A stretch of 64,000 bases of DNA from Allantophomopsis cytisporea (Eukaryota; Ascomycota; Leotiomycetes; Phacidiales; Phacidiaceae): NCBI GenBank assembly GCA_024752435.1, contig CP103022.1, positions 1-64,000 on the forward strand, written 5' to 3'. Each line of letters starts with the position of its first letter. The stretch's first letter is position 1. Shown here piece by piece: positions 44,268 to 56,806 of the stretch. The translations under genes were made by a program, and so were the position numbers. The notes below the pieces were generated by a model, which saw nothing but the letters and a program-made list of their open reading frames with translations, had not been told where the DNA came from and made no database searches.

Positions 44268-44711
44268 ATGGCGACTCAGCCTCTGATACTCGGAGGGCAC
44301 ACTTATATGATCCTGCTAGAGAACCTGGTTTTGATCAAAGACGTTGCTGTGTATCGCAATCCACGATACTACGGGATTTCTTGGCTGAATGCCAAAGAAA
44401 AAGTACCGCTCTCTGTTTCGAACTGGAATCCATGGAGATGGCTGCAGAATGGTGTTAGCCTGAGCCTCTTTCGCCCCTACACCCACATCAGTTGAGATGA
44501 AGTTAGGAGAAACTGTATGTGGAAGAGGTTCGTACAGACAAAGTTATGTGCTGTATTAGCTAGGCTATTGATGGAGCTTACCATCGAGCTGAATGCAAAA
44601 GGAACCGAGCCTAGTGCATGGACGGCACCCCAAAGAGCTGCATTTGAGCAGTTGTCTACCGAACTCGGATCTGGCATAGGATTTACACTTTTTAGGAGCT
44701 TGAACCCCTAA
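44268..44711 (+). pseudogene. P450 relic (C-terminal part)
   Basis: Two short frames together resemble the C-terminal third of a P450. VAVYRNPRYYGISWLNAKEK...WNPWRWLQNG corresponds to ATHRNPKYWPTNEH...FHPQRWLHLD of P450 D in this window, and RFVQTKLCAVLARLL to RRFAEAEFCAAIARLF. The Cys-containing part of the haem loop is missing between the frames, and the first two thirds of the protein are absent. It is a relic of a P450 of the same kind as P450 D. Confidence 0.7.
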
Positions 44712-45335
44712 TCTATGAGAGAGCAGGAAAAACATGCATGAGCGTAGATACAGATGTGATCAAACAGCCTCATCCAACCGATCAAACGCCGGCAAACGCT
44801 CTCCCGATGTTCCTTGATATGACAAAAGTAGAATGCCACAAACGTAGTTATTGCAGCGCATGTCAATACGCCTCCTGCGTGCATAGAATACTATATTTGG
44901 TAAATGATTAATCAGGCTACATAGGAATCCGTTATAAGCAGCATTATCTGCGGACTACACCCGCCCGGTATATCTATAACGGGCAACTATAGCGCACCAA
45001 TCCCATCAAGAATAACTGCCGACATTTCTCTTAGACTGAGCCCAAGTAACCTGTTGTTAAGCCCGGCGTGCACGAACATTACCCTCGGTGAGCAGAGATG
45101 AAGGAATTGATGCGGGCTCGCATATGCCGCACCCCATGCAGCATTCAAAAAGACCCATGGTCGATTTTCATAAGATGACAAGCACTCAGTTCTATCGATC
45201 TCAAATTGATACCTCTTCGTAAGCCGTTTGTCATTACGTCTGTAAATGCTTTCTTCATCTGGTAGTGCATAGTGCTTAAAATCTTCAGGGTAACCTAGGC
45301 CCCTCCTATCGCTTCGATATTCAACGACGAGCAAG
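44712..45335 (-). other. Unrecognised minus-strand frame, possible remnant
   Basis: A 115-codon minus-strand frame (44,987-45,334) has protein-like composition (DFKHYALPDEESIYRRND, NRPWVFLNAAWGAAYAS) but no ATG start and no family I recognise. It overlaps the promoter of P450 B. It may be the remains of an older gene; otherwise the stretch is empty. Confidence 0.25.
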
Positions 45336-46901
45336 ATGCAAGTAGCATATTATGACACGGTTGTTGGTGTCTCTTCTATCGCATTGTTAGTAAGTCTTCA
45401 AATTATGACATTGATAATACTGAGTATAATGTACTGACGACCTCAGTATATTATTGGAACCCTTATTTACAATGTTTTCTTTCACCCCTTGCGAGGCTAC
45501 CCAGGTCCTCTCCTCTGGAGAGTGTCCCGTCTTCCATTCATCATCTCCATGCTTCGCGGTCGACTACCTATGACGGTGAAACGATTTCACGATCGGTATG
45601 GCAAGGTCATTAGAATAGCTCCAGACGAGTTAGCATTCTTAGATGGGTGGAAAGACATATATTCGACAAAATATCTTGACCGTCCACCTCAATGGCGAGT
45701 CCTCCCTCCTGGGATTTCTGCCTTGGACCTTATTTCTGCCCGCAAGCTAGACCACTCTCGGTTTCGCAAAGCGATCTTGCCTGGGTTTAGTGAGAAAGCA
45801 CTTGAGCAACAAGAAGAAGTTATACTCAATTACTTTGACCGCCTTCTATCAAAATTGCGTACAAAGGCCAAAGAAGATATTGGTGGTCGCAACAACGTTG
45901 ATCTCGTGAAATGGATCAGCTATGCTGCATTTGATCTTACAGGTGATCTTGGATGGGGCCGACCGCTTGGATGTCTCGATAGAGGTCATTACCAGCCTTG
46001 GATGGAAATGATTACGCAGTACAAAGCTTCACTCTTTGCAGTTACATGCAAGTACTACCCACCTCTTGACAGTCTAGTGGAATGGCTGATCCCGGAATCG
46101 CTTCTCGAGGGTGTCAACATCATGGTGAAATTCGGACGAGACAATGTTCAACACCGTTTAAATATCGAACTGGACCGCCCGGATTTTATTTCACCCATCA
46201 TATCCCACAACAAGTCTGAAGCATCAGGGAAACTCACGTTGGCAGAAATAGAGACCAATTCTATTCTCCTTCTCTTGGGCGGTACGGAACCGCTCACAGT
46301 TGCAGTTACAGGAACCCTCCATTGCTTGCTTTCCAACCCTAAGACGCTGGAAAGGCTGCTTGCCGAAGTTCTTTCTAGCTTCAAGACAGACGCGGACATT
46401 ACTGGTTCGGCTACCCAATCGCTGCCCTATCTAAACGCTGTTATAAAGGAAGGTCTTCGAATGTGTCCTCCGTTCCCCGACGGTCTCCGCCGAATCATTC
46501 CAGAGGGTGGCCAAATCATCTGTGGAGTACCTGTACCGGGAGGAATGACGGTCTCCAGCGCCTGTTGGTCAACATTTCGATCTACTGAAATGTTCTATAA
46601 GCCGGACTGTTTTATCCCCGAGCGCTGGCTTACCAGCAGCGAGAGTGGGATAAAAGGAAGCAGCAACCTATTTTCATTTGACGCAAGAGGCTCGTTTCAT
46701 CCGTTCTCTCTAGGTCCTCGTAATTGTGTGGGGCAGAGGCTTGCGTTGATGGAAATCCGAGTTCTTTTATCAAAGCTGCTCGTTAATTTCGACATTGGCC
46801 TTCCAGAAGGAAAATCGTTGTCTCCTTGGACGGACCAAGACATCTTTTGGCATTGGGCCCAAGAGAATTTGGAAGTGGAACTTCGTCCCAGGACAAGCTA
46901 G
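45336..46901 (+). CDS. Cytochrome P450 B
   Basis: A short first exon (ATG 45,336, MQVAYYDTVVGVSSIALL) is spliced over an intron of about 90 bp to YIIGTLIYNVFFHPLRGYPGP, giving the membrane anchor and Pro-rich hinge. The rest is one exon; the protein is about 490 residues. Marks: the C-helix HSRFRKAILPGFS, FDLTGDLGWGRPLGCL, the I-helix LLLLGGTEPLTVAVTG, KEGLR (ExxR), PERW and the haem loop FSLGPRNCVGQRLA. This is the isotrichodermin-hydroxylase-like (CYP65-type) pattern common in fungal clusters. The I-helix has GGTEP where AGSET is usual, so the Thr of the acid-alcohol pair is Pro; activity may be unusual. It is tail to tail with the related P450 C. Confidence 0.9.
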
Positions 46902-47147
46902 AGGAGACACTGTTAGACTTTGAACACTGCTAAAATGACATACTGTTCAGATGAACAGATAGCTGGCTTCTCGTGATCTTTACAAATAAACAAGTGTGCT
47001 TACATCTTACTCCTAATATATCTGAAAGTTTCTTGGTGATTTAAGTCGAAGGCCGTGCCCATTCACTAGAAACCAAGTCATTGCAACATGTCATTGAGAA
47101 CATCACAAAAGACCAATGGGAATAAAAGAGACTTGTCTTCGAGTTCT

Positions 47148-48892
47148 CTATCTAATTTCTTGGTCACTGCGCCTTATGAGCCTTATCTCAAACTCTTCCT
47201 TCTCTATCAGAACGTATTGCTTTTGCCTCGCCCAATCTACATCCTTGACACCAAGGGTCATATCAAAGTTCCAAACCATACGTGCTAGTATTAACCTCAG
47301 CTCAGCCATTCCCAAGTTTTTGCCGACACAAGACCATGAGCCTGTTGAAAATGCCTGAACCGAAGCGCGGTTATCTTCGTAGTATGGTGAAAGCGGGTCC
47401 GAGTACGCACATTTGAGCCATCGTTCAGGCACAAAGTTTGATGGAAGATGGAAGTTTTTAGTGGAACGATAGGTAGACCATTGATGAACCCCAACTTTTG
47501 TCTGATACGCTAGTTAACGGTTTGAATTCATGTAGATCAACAATGCGAGCGAGTACTAGATATAGGCCACTTACACTGCCAGGTAGCCAGACTCCACAGA
47601 CCGTGTCTCCACCTGCCGGAACAACATGTGCCAAGGCTCCTCCAACCGGAGGACAAAGACGGAGGCCTTCTTCGATCACAGCGTTGAGGTACGGGAGCTT
47701 CATCAGTGCGTCAAAAGTCATCTCTTCTGTATTCGAGAAAGAATTTCTGACTTCAGAAGTGAATTTTTGCAGGGCTTCTGGAGTCTTTACCAGATAATTT
47801 GTCGTGCCGGAGAGGACAGTGCCACACGTCTCACTCCCTGCTACAGTAAGCACATAAAAATTGTTTTCAAGTTCTCCCATCCTGAGTTTCTTGTCTTGGG
47901 CGTCTTCGTCGCCGTACTCATGCGTGTTTTGTACAAAAGGGAGGATTTTGTCCATGAAATCGTCCTTTTGTGTTTCTATATTCAGCCGTTCCTGGACTTT
48001 CGTACATGCCCATTGGTAATTTCGTTCCTGACTCTGAACCATCTGGGATGGAAGGCAGCGCATGAGGATTCCTTTGAGCAGTGGATAGAAATTGAGCGTG
48101 CTAAACAGAGCGCCAAGCTTGAAGTAGCTAAATATCTCCAGAATCCAAGGATGGTATGTGCTTTCCTCAAGACATCCAAGTGATACTCCAAAACTGAGCT
48201 CGCTGATAATATCAAAGGTTGTAAACATGTACCAGTCCACGATATTGACTACTGTGGATCTTGTGCTTGTCTTGTCAATTTTTTCATCCAGTCTCTGGAT
48301 CAGTTTGTTGACGTGTCTCTGAATTGTAGGCTCTTCGTCTCTCAAAGCTGCATCTGTGAAGCAGTGACTGATGATCTTTCGGAGCCGATCATGCTTCTCG
48401 TTTGTCGATGCGCTGACGATGGACTCTTCGCGCCCAGGCACTTCTCCCCACCACACCGCGTCTTTGGAGAACGGCTTATGACCTGATCGGTAGCAATGGA
48501 TGTCATTCCAGGCATGTCCATCTGCGAATGACACCTCATCAGGTGCTATGCGAACGATATCACCGTACCTAGGCGGATTCTGATCAACCTCATATGCAAT
48601 TGGTCAACGTCGAAGGGTTCTGTACCTTTGGTGTAGCTCAAAAACATCGTAGACAAGGCGACCTCGCCAAAGCGATACAACATGTCGCAACCGGCAGGCA
48701 GCCCAGATCTTTGGACCGGGAATGTGAGATAGAGGATGGGAATATATGTTATAAATGGCCTGGTATACTAGAGCCTGTTCGTGTTAGCATCCCAATCTTT
48801 CTCGGAACTATACGACTGGAGAATACGAGAGACGAAATTACTGCTATTGAAACTAGTGCAAGCGCAAGTACGGTCGTTATGATATGTAACAT
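47148..48892 (-). CDS. Cytochrome P450 C
   Basis: ATG at 48,892 opens a membrane anchor (MLHIITTVLALALVSIAVISSL). Splicing gives IYSHPLSHIPGPK, then a second intron leads to YGDIVRIAPDEVSFADGHAW. The large exon has HDRLRKIISHCFTD (C-helix), FDIISELSFGVSLGCL, the I-helix LTVAGSETCGTVLSG and EEGLR. The last exon has VPERWLK and the haem loop FSTGSWSCVGKNLG, in which Trp stands where most P450s have Arg, a variant also seen in other fungal P450s as far as I recall. The family is the same CYP65-like one as P450 B, and the two end tail to tail about 250 bp apart, so they may be an old inverted duplication that has diverged. Confidence 0.9.
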
Positions 48893-50014
48893 GATGTATC
48901 TTTTGTAATATGACTGAACCAAATCTAGCTATGGAGCGTCTGCGTGTGCTTTTGTTCCGGCTAGTTATTCTGAATACCGTTTACCGTCTTGCGATCGCAA
49001 TTTACCAAGTGAGAACAAGACGCCTCAAATGTTTGGAAGGCGGAAGCACAAGCACAAGCACAAGCACAAGCACAAGCAGAAGCACTCGTTGCAAGAGCAG
49101 CAATTAGTATTGGGGCATTCTTTAATCCCTCGATCACGGCAGTATTATTCATGATCCCACAAAGCTCAAGGTGCCTTCTCGGTATCATTGGGGGCCCCTC
49201 CGCCGTCCGCGGGGGAAGATGGGGGATCGCTAAGCCAGCAACCTCTGAAAGGCTTCCCCTCCAACTTACAAGCAATAAACTGGAGGGTAAGCAAGCAAGG
49301 ATGTATTGTGTAAGGCCACGCCGATCTAATAGAATGCAAGAGATTGTCAATTGTCGAGCCACGTTGAAGATGCAATGAGGCAATGAGGCAATGAGGCAAC
49401 GAGGCAACGAGGCAACGAGCAAGTCTCATCACACGCAGTCAGATCCAGATTCGGTCACCGAACTACCGTATGATGTATAATTGCTGCAAGCCTCCCTTTT
49501 AACCAACATCCTCTGGTACCTGTGCTCCCCCTGCGGAGGCAACCGCCTCCGTGCATACATACATGCATACATACAAGCATACACACAAGCATACATATAT
49601 GTAGGTACCCAGCCGACGGATAAACCCTGCATCAACCCGGTCACCACCCGCAAGCTTATCAAGGCCAACATATCTCTCTGCCTTGCCCACCAACATCCAT
49701 CACACTGCACACTGCACACTGCATACTGCATACTGCATCCAATATACAACATTCCATATGCAATATACCACCAACGCAGCCACAACCCACGAGTAAGACA
49801 TGAAAGGTGCGTGTGCAGCCAAATCGACTGTCACTTAAATCACCTGATGTCCATGGCTAGACTCACACCTCTGTACATCACTCCGCTCACCTCGTCATCT
49901 CACTTGACAGCACCCGACCTCAGCAGATCGTAAACAACGCGATATTCGTGACTTTCAGTACACTGACGGAGCATCAACCGATCCAGTACGCCCCCTTTGA
50001 CCTCTGTCACGATC
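48893..50014. repeat. Intergenic region with microsatellites
   Basis: No gene. It has three simple arrays: about six copies of ACAAGC (near 49,046-49,078), seven of GAGGCAA/ATGAGGC type (about 49,372-49,421), and a (CATA)n-like run (about 49,554-49,600), plus CTGCACACTGCATA steps near 49,705. They lie between the divergent P450 C and D genes. Confidence 0.75.
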
Positions 50015-51810
50015 ATGATATTCTCCATACTCGTCGCAGGAGCCGCGCTCCTGGGCGCAGTTTGCTTCTCACAATATCGTTCTCTTCAGCAGTACATCAA
50101 GGAAGCTAAACAGACAGGTTTCAGATATGTCATTACTCCGTAAGTCAAAGGGCATGGTGCTGCAGATCTATCGCACTGACGGAAATGTATCCAGGGTTTA
50201 CTTCCAATCCATCCCATGGCTGATCCTTCAAGATCTGTTCATCCCTCTTCTCTCTAAGCTTCCATCGTCATGGACAGAGTCATGGCTACCGTTATCAATC
50301 TGGGGTCGCATTTGGCATGTTGGTCACGAGCCCTTTGCAAAGATGGGCGAAGATACCATGATGGTAGTCTCTGCTGGTGGAAACATTCTCTGGACGTGCG
50401 ATCCGGAAGTCATCGTACAAGTGTCAAGCCGCCGCAACGACTTCACCAAGCCGATCGAAATGCTTGGAATGCTGAACATCTACGGACCCACCATTACGGC
50501 TTCTGAAGGTGAAGAGCACCGCGTTTACAGAAAGGTTGCTTCGCCTTCCTTCAACGACGCCAATTACCAGTCTGTCTGGGAGGCCGCTATCGATCAAGCC
50601 GAGATGATGACGAAAGAATGGACTCTCAACAAAGGTGCAATTCCCGACCTGATCGAAGATGCCTCTAAGCTAGCATTACATGTCCTCAGCAAAGTGTTCT
50701 TCGGCAAGACCATGGCATGGATAGAGAATGACTCGAAACCGGGACCTGGCCATACATTGACATATGAACGTGCAATCAGCGCCGTTTTCAAATACAACGA
50801 TACGATCTTTATGACACCTCGTCCCATCCTCAGTAAGCTGCTTATCTTGTTAGACCTGACCCTGTACTGACATTCTTATAGACCACTCTCCGCTCAAAAA
50901 TCACAAGCTTGCTAAGGAAGCATTCGTTGAATTCAGAAGATACATGGAAGAGATGCGTGACAACACCGCACAGCAGCTCAGCACACACAAACTGCAGGAA
51001 GGCGGCACCTTACTCGAAAATTTTGTGAAGGCTGGCGATCCAGAACTAAACACATCGGATACACTAATTTCATCGGATGCGGTCCTGGGTAACCTTTTCA
51101 TCTTCATCCTTGCCGGCCATGAAACCAGTGCAAACACGTTTACCCACGCTGTAACATTGCTTGCATGTAGAAGAGAATTCCAGACGGCACTCCAAGCGGA
51201 ACTCGATGCACTCCTCGGTGCTGGTAGATCTGGCGAGTGGTCCTATCGAGAAGACTATGCCAAGCTCATGCAAGGCTGTGTTGGGGCACTCATGAAGGAG
51301 ACACTTCGGCTTTATTCGGTTCTGCCTTTCGTACCAAAAGTCAATAAAGACAAGAGCCAGGTCCTTAAAGTTGGCGATCAGGTCCACATTATCCCTCCCA
51401 ATACACTCATTTTGACCAATACGAGTGCCACCCATCGCAATCCAAAATACTGGCCAACAAATGAGCATACTGCTGGAGATGAACCACCGTATCCCTTGTC
51501 AGATTTCCACCCACAGCGTTGGCTCCATCTTGACTCATCCGATGCGTACAACCCACCTGAAGGTGCATACGTTCCATTTGCGGAGGGCTATCGTTCGTGC
51601 ATGGGAAGGCGATTTGCCGAGGCAGAATTCTGCGCCGCCATTGCAAGATTGTTTAGTGAGTACAGTGTAGAGCTTGCACTTGAAGTTGGGGAGAGTTATG
51701 ATGAAGCCCTGAAGAAGGCGGAACAACAACTATCAAGTGGCGTTGGATTCGAGATGGGTCTTAAGATGAAAAGACCTGTACCTTTGAAGCTTGTGAAACG
51801 AGAACTTTGA
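50015..51810 (+). CDS. Cytochrome P450 D
   Basis: Three exons from ATG at 50,015: a membrane anchor (IFSILVAGAALLGAVCF); an exon beginning VYFQSIPWLILQDLFIPLL with the C-helix HRVYRKVASPSF; and, after an intron near 50,831-50,882, a third exon with the I-helix FILAGHETSANT, KETLR (ExxR), the ATHRNPKYW stretch, FHPQRW and the haem loop FAEGYRSCMGRRFA. All core motifs are canonical. The protein is about 560 residues. It belongs to a different P450 family from A-C and is the parental type of the relic at 44,268-44,711. Its neighbour on the right is the O-methyltransferase, facing it tail to tail. Substrate unknown. Confidence 0.92.
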
Positions 51811-52114
51811 GCTCAGGAAAGCGGGTCTCAATTTACTATGGGAATCTGTTCCTCTTTGGCTTCTAGTTAGTCCTAAAATTGACGCTTTTATCGCTACCTC
51901 TGTCTTTTATATGATTCAGGCCATACCATTCACAGCTTCTTCTTCGCATGAGAACTGGCACCAGTTGGAAGTTCATAGTCACTACTTCATTGTGATAGTC
52001 CTGGTTTATTAGACTTGATGGGTTCTTTCTTGCGCATTCTGAGCTTGTTCCAAAGAACGGTTCCGGAGAAAACGATATCCTTCTTCAGTATCCGGGTTAT
52101 ACAGTAATGAGGGC
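51811..52114. other. Convergent spacer P450 D / O-methyltransferase
   Basis: About 300 bp of shared 3' region; no gene or clear terminator seen. Confidence 0.4.
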
Positions 52115-53676
52115 TCAGCCTTCCCAAACAACCGATACCAGTCCCAGTTTTTGCAACCCATAAGGCAACTTGATCTCTAGTACCTTAAATCTGGAATCGG
52201 CCGTAGTAAAAAGCTGCTCCCAGTCATTTGCTGTACGCTCCTTTGAATTTGCAAAAGCTTTCAATGTGATATCGAGGGATCTTGAAACAAACAATTTGTT
52301 AGCTCCTGAGTAGCCGAACATATGGAAGATAGCAGATACACGTGCCTTATTCGTCGCAGTTCTGCCATTGAGACGTCCCCAAATTTAGGCACGATGGTAT
52401 CACTTGCCAAGATCCTGGAACCTTTCTTTAAGGCAGGAATGAGATTTCGAAGAATTTGGACACAGGTATCGTCTGGCCAATCATGAAGCACGGCACGAAA
52501 ATGGTACACATCTGCTCCATGAACAGGTTGCTGTTCGAAGAAGTCATGCTTCATGAACTCGACTTTGTCTCTAGCGCCAGCAGGTACGCCGTCGATAGTC
52601 GCCGGCAAGTCTTGCACAATACACCGGATATGAGGATACCGAGTGGCCACTTCAATGCAGACCTCACCAAGTGAACCACCGAGGTCCACAAGAGTCGCTG
52701 GGGATGGCAAACTGGAAAAGTCGAATTGCTCGCATATGTGGTATGCTTCAAAGCCTGGGGCAGTGCCCCAATAACTCATCCCAGTCACAAAGTTTGTGGC
52801 CTTCTCAGCATCGCGATTCCAAACTGTGAAAGCTGTTTCGTCCGAGTCGTGCGCGATATTCCAGGCCTGTTTTGCTTCAGCATGAGTATCTCCAATGAGA
52901 TATGGGCAAAGACGTACCGCTTTAGTTGGATCTCTCGAGCCGGGCCACTTGCTCATAGCATCGACAATCTTTGTAAGTCAGCCGATTGGATGTCAAATTG
53001 AAGTGACATCGTAGAATCTCATGATGGGAGGGCTGGCTTAACTCACATGGGGTATAGAATACCACACGTCCTCCAGAGCAATTGTGATCCAATTTCGAAG
53101 CTTTGGGTCTTCCTTCAAAGCCCTTGAGCTAGCTGTATGGGCAATGTAGCCTTCAGATGGTTCGTAGAACAAGTGCCATGCCATACCACCTCGTAGCATT
53201 CTCAACATGTCTCCCTTATCAACCTGGCATTCTGTAGCAAGGTCATCGACGCAAAGACTTGAGTCGATTGGGACTTTTTCCGCAATTCGATGTCGACAAA
53301 TGAAATGAAGAGATGCGGCCATAAATTGCTGTTTCTTATATCAGTACCCTTCTCCGAATATTTTAATTGATTCCCGTTCCGGAATTGCTATGATTTTCAC
53401 TGTCAATATAAATTCGGTAACACATACCTCGGAGGTTCCAGATATGATGTTTCTGGCTGGACCTTCTAGAAGCAAGGCCAACTCCTGGCTGGCATTGATA
53501 GCTGCATCGCGCGCGACAATAATCTCCGCTGGAAGTCTTCCAGGGTACTGAAAGATTGATTCTGCACTCGCACTATGTGATGGCAGTGGCAGGCTTTCGG
53601 AGCGAAGGTATTCTTCATACTTCGTCGTGTTGTACTTGATAATCTCTGCAAGCTCCGAAATTCCTGGTAACGACAT
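52115..53676 (-). CDS. SAM-dependent O-methyltransferase
   Basis: ATG at 53,676 (MSLPGISELAEIIKYN) begins the typical N-terminal dimerisation part. A second exon, AASLHFICRHRIAEKVPID...LATECQVDKGDMLRMLR, is the winged-helix part. The catalytic exon has the SAM loop LVDLGGSLGEV, VQDLP, FMKHDFFEQQPV and the active-site FRAVLHDWPDD with the general-base His. The final exon (LDITLKAFANSKERTANDW) ends VVWEG. This is the plant-type O-methyltransferase family (PF00891), common in fungal secondary metabolism, for example sterigmatocystin O-methyltransferase. The last intron can be read with a GT donor one way or a GC donor another, changing two residues. It likely methylates a hydroxyl group made by a neighbouring P450. 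Confidence 0.9.
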
Positions 53677-55369
53677 GGCGAATTGAGGTCTCCGTCGAAA
53701 AAGACTCTCAAAACAGATTACACGTTCAGATAATGTGTGACGTCTCTGAGTGATAACGAGACAGAATAGCAAGAAAACATAACAATGCAGTTGTTGCTTA
53801 ATATGTTGACTGTTAGAATCAATTACATGAATTTTGTACATAGATCAATGGTACTTCCCAATTCGGGAGCAAGGTTAGACGTAGTCCCCAATCTTTTTGA
53901 TAAGGAGACGCAAAATCTGATAGCCAAACTCCACCTACAACCGCGAAGAATTGAATAAGGGAAAAGAGGGGAAGAAGACACTTCTTTGTCTTCGCTGCAC
54001 AATGCCTGTCATTTACCGTGATACAACGTGCCTACTATCATACTTCAAATGTTGATTTCAAGAAGAAGCCTAAGTTCGCTGATCGGGTCACCTCACGAAG
54101 TATGAAGTCACCAAGGTTGGTCAGCATGGCTTGATAGGATCTTGTCCTTACAGGGGCTACGGAGGAAGCACTGCAACTTGATCTACCAATATATTTCGGC
54201 CTGTTACGAGGTGATCATGCACTTCAATATGCAATGCTACGCTTTATATCGCTTTTATATTTGGTATCAATCTTCTGCATGCATAAATAAGCACTATCCA
54301 GCCTTGTATTACCTTGTCGGCACGCCATTCGATTTCGCGTTTGTACCGGGTAGACTTCCGGCTAAATGCTTGACACCACACAAGCCTTACACTCTGTGCA
54401 TACCTTGCACGATAGATTCCCAAGTTGTCGTATTCGGAAAACACAACATGGCATGGCACTTGGGCGTTCGATCTCATTGCCTCGATGGGAAAACAGGCCA
54501 TAATTGCACGAGGCCATGCAGTCTGACTTACAGTTACCCGTTAAGACTCTACGCCCAGAAAGCTTGATTTTTGTCTTTAGCATTTCACTACCGAGACTAA
54601 TTGCCGAAATGATAACTTGTATAAAATTACCAATACGGAGAATCTCTCATTCTGTTTAGCCGGGAATTCTCATCAGCATTTTCTGCAGGAAATTTATTTG
54701 TGCATGCTGTCGGAAACTACGAAAATTTGGGCTAGTATTTTGTTTGCCAATTCCTCGTTGTGATGTAGAGCCTTTAATCGAATCCGCATACCCTAGTTCA
54801 GAAAATCGAAGATAGCCTTGGGAATAGCGGCCCAGCACACTTGCGGGCTCTCCTCCATTATCTCTGTTCATCTTTATGTCGATTACGTCTTCTGTTTAGA
54901 GGCTGAGAGTTCGGGATACATCTCATTTGATAAATTTTTGAGGACCTACGAGATGTGCCAGATTTGATTAAGATCTCGTGAATAATGGGGTCAACCTCTA
55001 TTTGCAGCGATATGTTCTCTGAATGAAACGCAGAGCCTGTGGACAACATGGATGTGAGAATTGACCTGTTCAAAGTGTACGCTTCAACTTCGTTTTTTTC
55101 GATTCCCTCATAACATGGTGCCACTTGCTAGTCGGGGACCTCAAAAAATTGTCTTGAATGATCAGTACGACGCCAGATTCAAGTTCTTGGTTCATTAGAT
55201 TTGCGTTCCAGTATGTCACAGAATGGAAATATGACGAGGCATATGCATAATATCAACGCAGTATCATGTAATCTGTGCTTCATTGAGATTGGAAACTCTA
55301 TCTACCTGAAGCAAAGACGTCAGGCTTAGGGTGTTGGAGTGGAAATTCGAGACGTTATCATTCATAACT
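53677..55369. other. Gene-poor spacer
   Basis: About 1.7 kb between the O-methyltransferase start and the end of the GST gene. Several short frames occur on both strands (for example 54,142-54,567) but none has a family match or splice logic. It must hold the methyltransferase promoter. Confidence 0.4.
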
Positions 55370-56271
55370 TCAAGAAGACGCGGCAACAAGTTTTTTCTGC
55401 TCCTCCAAAACCTTTGTGACGCTCGGGCGTGCCAGCATTGCCTCCATCCACTTTTGATAGTGTGGATACTTGGTAATATCCCACTGGTCTGTGAACGAAG
55501 AGAATATGCCAGGGAGCATAGTGTGCCAGGTGACGAAGGAAAGGTCTGCATATGTTATTTTGTCACCAACAAGCCATCCACTCTTCGAGTTGGCAAGTAC
55601 ACTTTCAAGTACCCCAACGACACGATGAATTTCATCCATGTAGCGCTTCTGGGCGCTTGGAAGTTTCTCGGGGTGGAAGAGATTGAACCTGAAAGGGCTG
55701 TAAGTTTTCATTCTGTGACAAAAACAACTATCTTTTTGGCGGAATGACCACCTACCAAGCGGCTTGACCAAAGTATGGTCCTTGTCCAGACACCTGGAAG
55801 AATAGCCATTGTTTGACCTCGTAGTGCTCCGAGCCAGAAGCATAGTCGAGCTTCTTCGTTGTGTCGTACTGGTCAATCAGGTATTCGATGATAGCGCCCG
55901 ATTCCCAGATTGTGTAGCCAGTGTTTGGATCCTGTATGACTGGACAAAGGAATGGTTTTAGCCGTCGTAAATATCTGTGATTATAGAGCTACATACCCGG
56001 GGCACGACCGTTGGGATTTAGATCGGTATAAGGCTTCTGCTTGAGATCTCCATAGCCCACCATTTTCACCGTGTAAGGAAGGCCGAGCTCCTCAAGAATG
56101 ATTGTAACCTGTTTTTTCACTTAGAAACACTCAGCATGGACATATTTGATCAGCGGATTACCTTTGGTGGGTTAGGGCCACCTCCTTAGAAGTCTGTCAG
56201 CTAATTACAAAGATGATTGAGATGCAGCAAGGCCTACCGGCGTAATAGACAGCGATTTCCTTGAGAGACAT
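55370..56271 (-). CDS. Glutathione S-transferase
   Basis: ATG at 56,271 (MSLKEIAVYYAGGGPNP) starts a thioredoxin-like N-domain: VTIILEELGLPYTVKMV, then PYTDLNPNGRAP, followed after an intron by IQDPNTGYTIWESGAIIEYL, the glutathione-binding segment with the conserved E-S pair. The C-terminal helical domain has KQWLFFQVSGQGPYFGQAAW and GWLVGDKITYADLSFVTW, the N-capping and Asp signature of GSTs. Four or so introns are short and in frame. This is the Ure2p/GstA type. GSTs in fungal clusters add glutathione to reactive intermediates or detoxify products. It stands divergently from the rhodopsin-like gene. Confidence 0.9.
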
Positions 56272-56806
56272 GTTGGGGATCCTAATCGTTTGGATGAAAG
56301 TATTGATTTCTCACTTCTTTCGCATTCTAGAGTTTTGATGGTGGGAAATGCCAGGTATAAGAAAGAAAAAGAGGGGGTTCTCCTCAAATGCAAACAACAT
56401 GTGGTGCACTGCCTACCCCGCGCCAAATTCGCTACCTGCGTTGCAAGTCGTTGGGGTTTTTGCTTTGTTTTGTTGGTTACATATGCAGATACCACATTCA
56501 TTCTCTCTCGCTTCGGCCCGCGCTTCTTTCGTCCAGCCTTCACAAGGTGTGACCCCCAACTCCACAGGGATGTGATCCTATTCTAACTTTGGACAATATT
56601 GAGTCGAATAAGCCTCCGGCTGTTGAAAAGAAGCAAGTCAGCTCGTAAGCTGACGGTACGAGCCTGCGCCGCAGATCTACTTAGATGTTGAAGAGTCTTT
56701 GTATAAGTTGGCCGGAGCAGAAACAAACTAAATCCACCTCAAACCCAAAGCAACATACTAAGTTTTTTTCTCTGTCGATTGATAGTCTCATCGATAGCAT
56801 TCTGTG
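56272..56806. promoter_or_regulatory. Divergent region GST / rhodopsin-like protein
   Basis: About 535 bp between divergent starts; contains both promoters. No specific site identified. Confidence 0.4.

Noticed and set aside
49040..49425. CRISPR-like or regulatory repeat clusters
   Set aside because: These are simple microsatellites with 6-7 bp units and no spacers.
49429..49933. Overlapping frames of 118-150 codons near the microsatellites
   Set aside because: They are low-complexity (YACVYACMYACMYA-type) translations of simple repeats on both strands.
54142..55124. Several frames of 70-140 codons between the O-methyltransferase and GST genes
   Set aside because: They overlap on opposite strands, match no family and show no plausible splicing partners.
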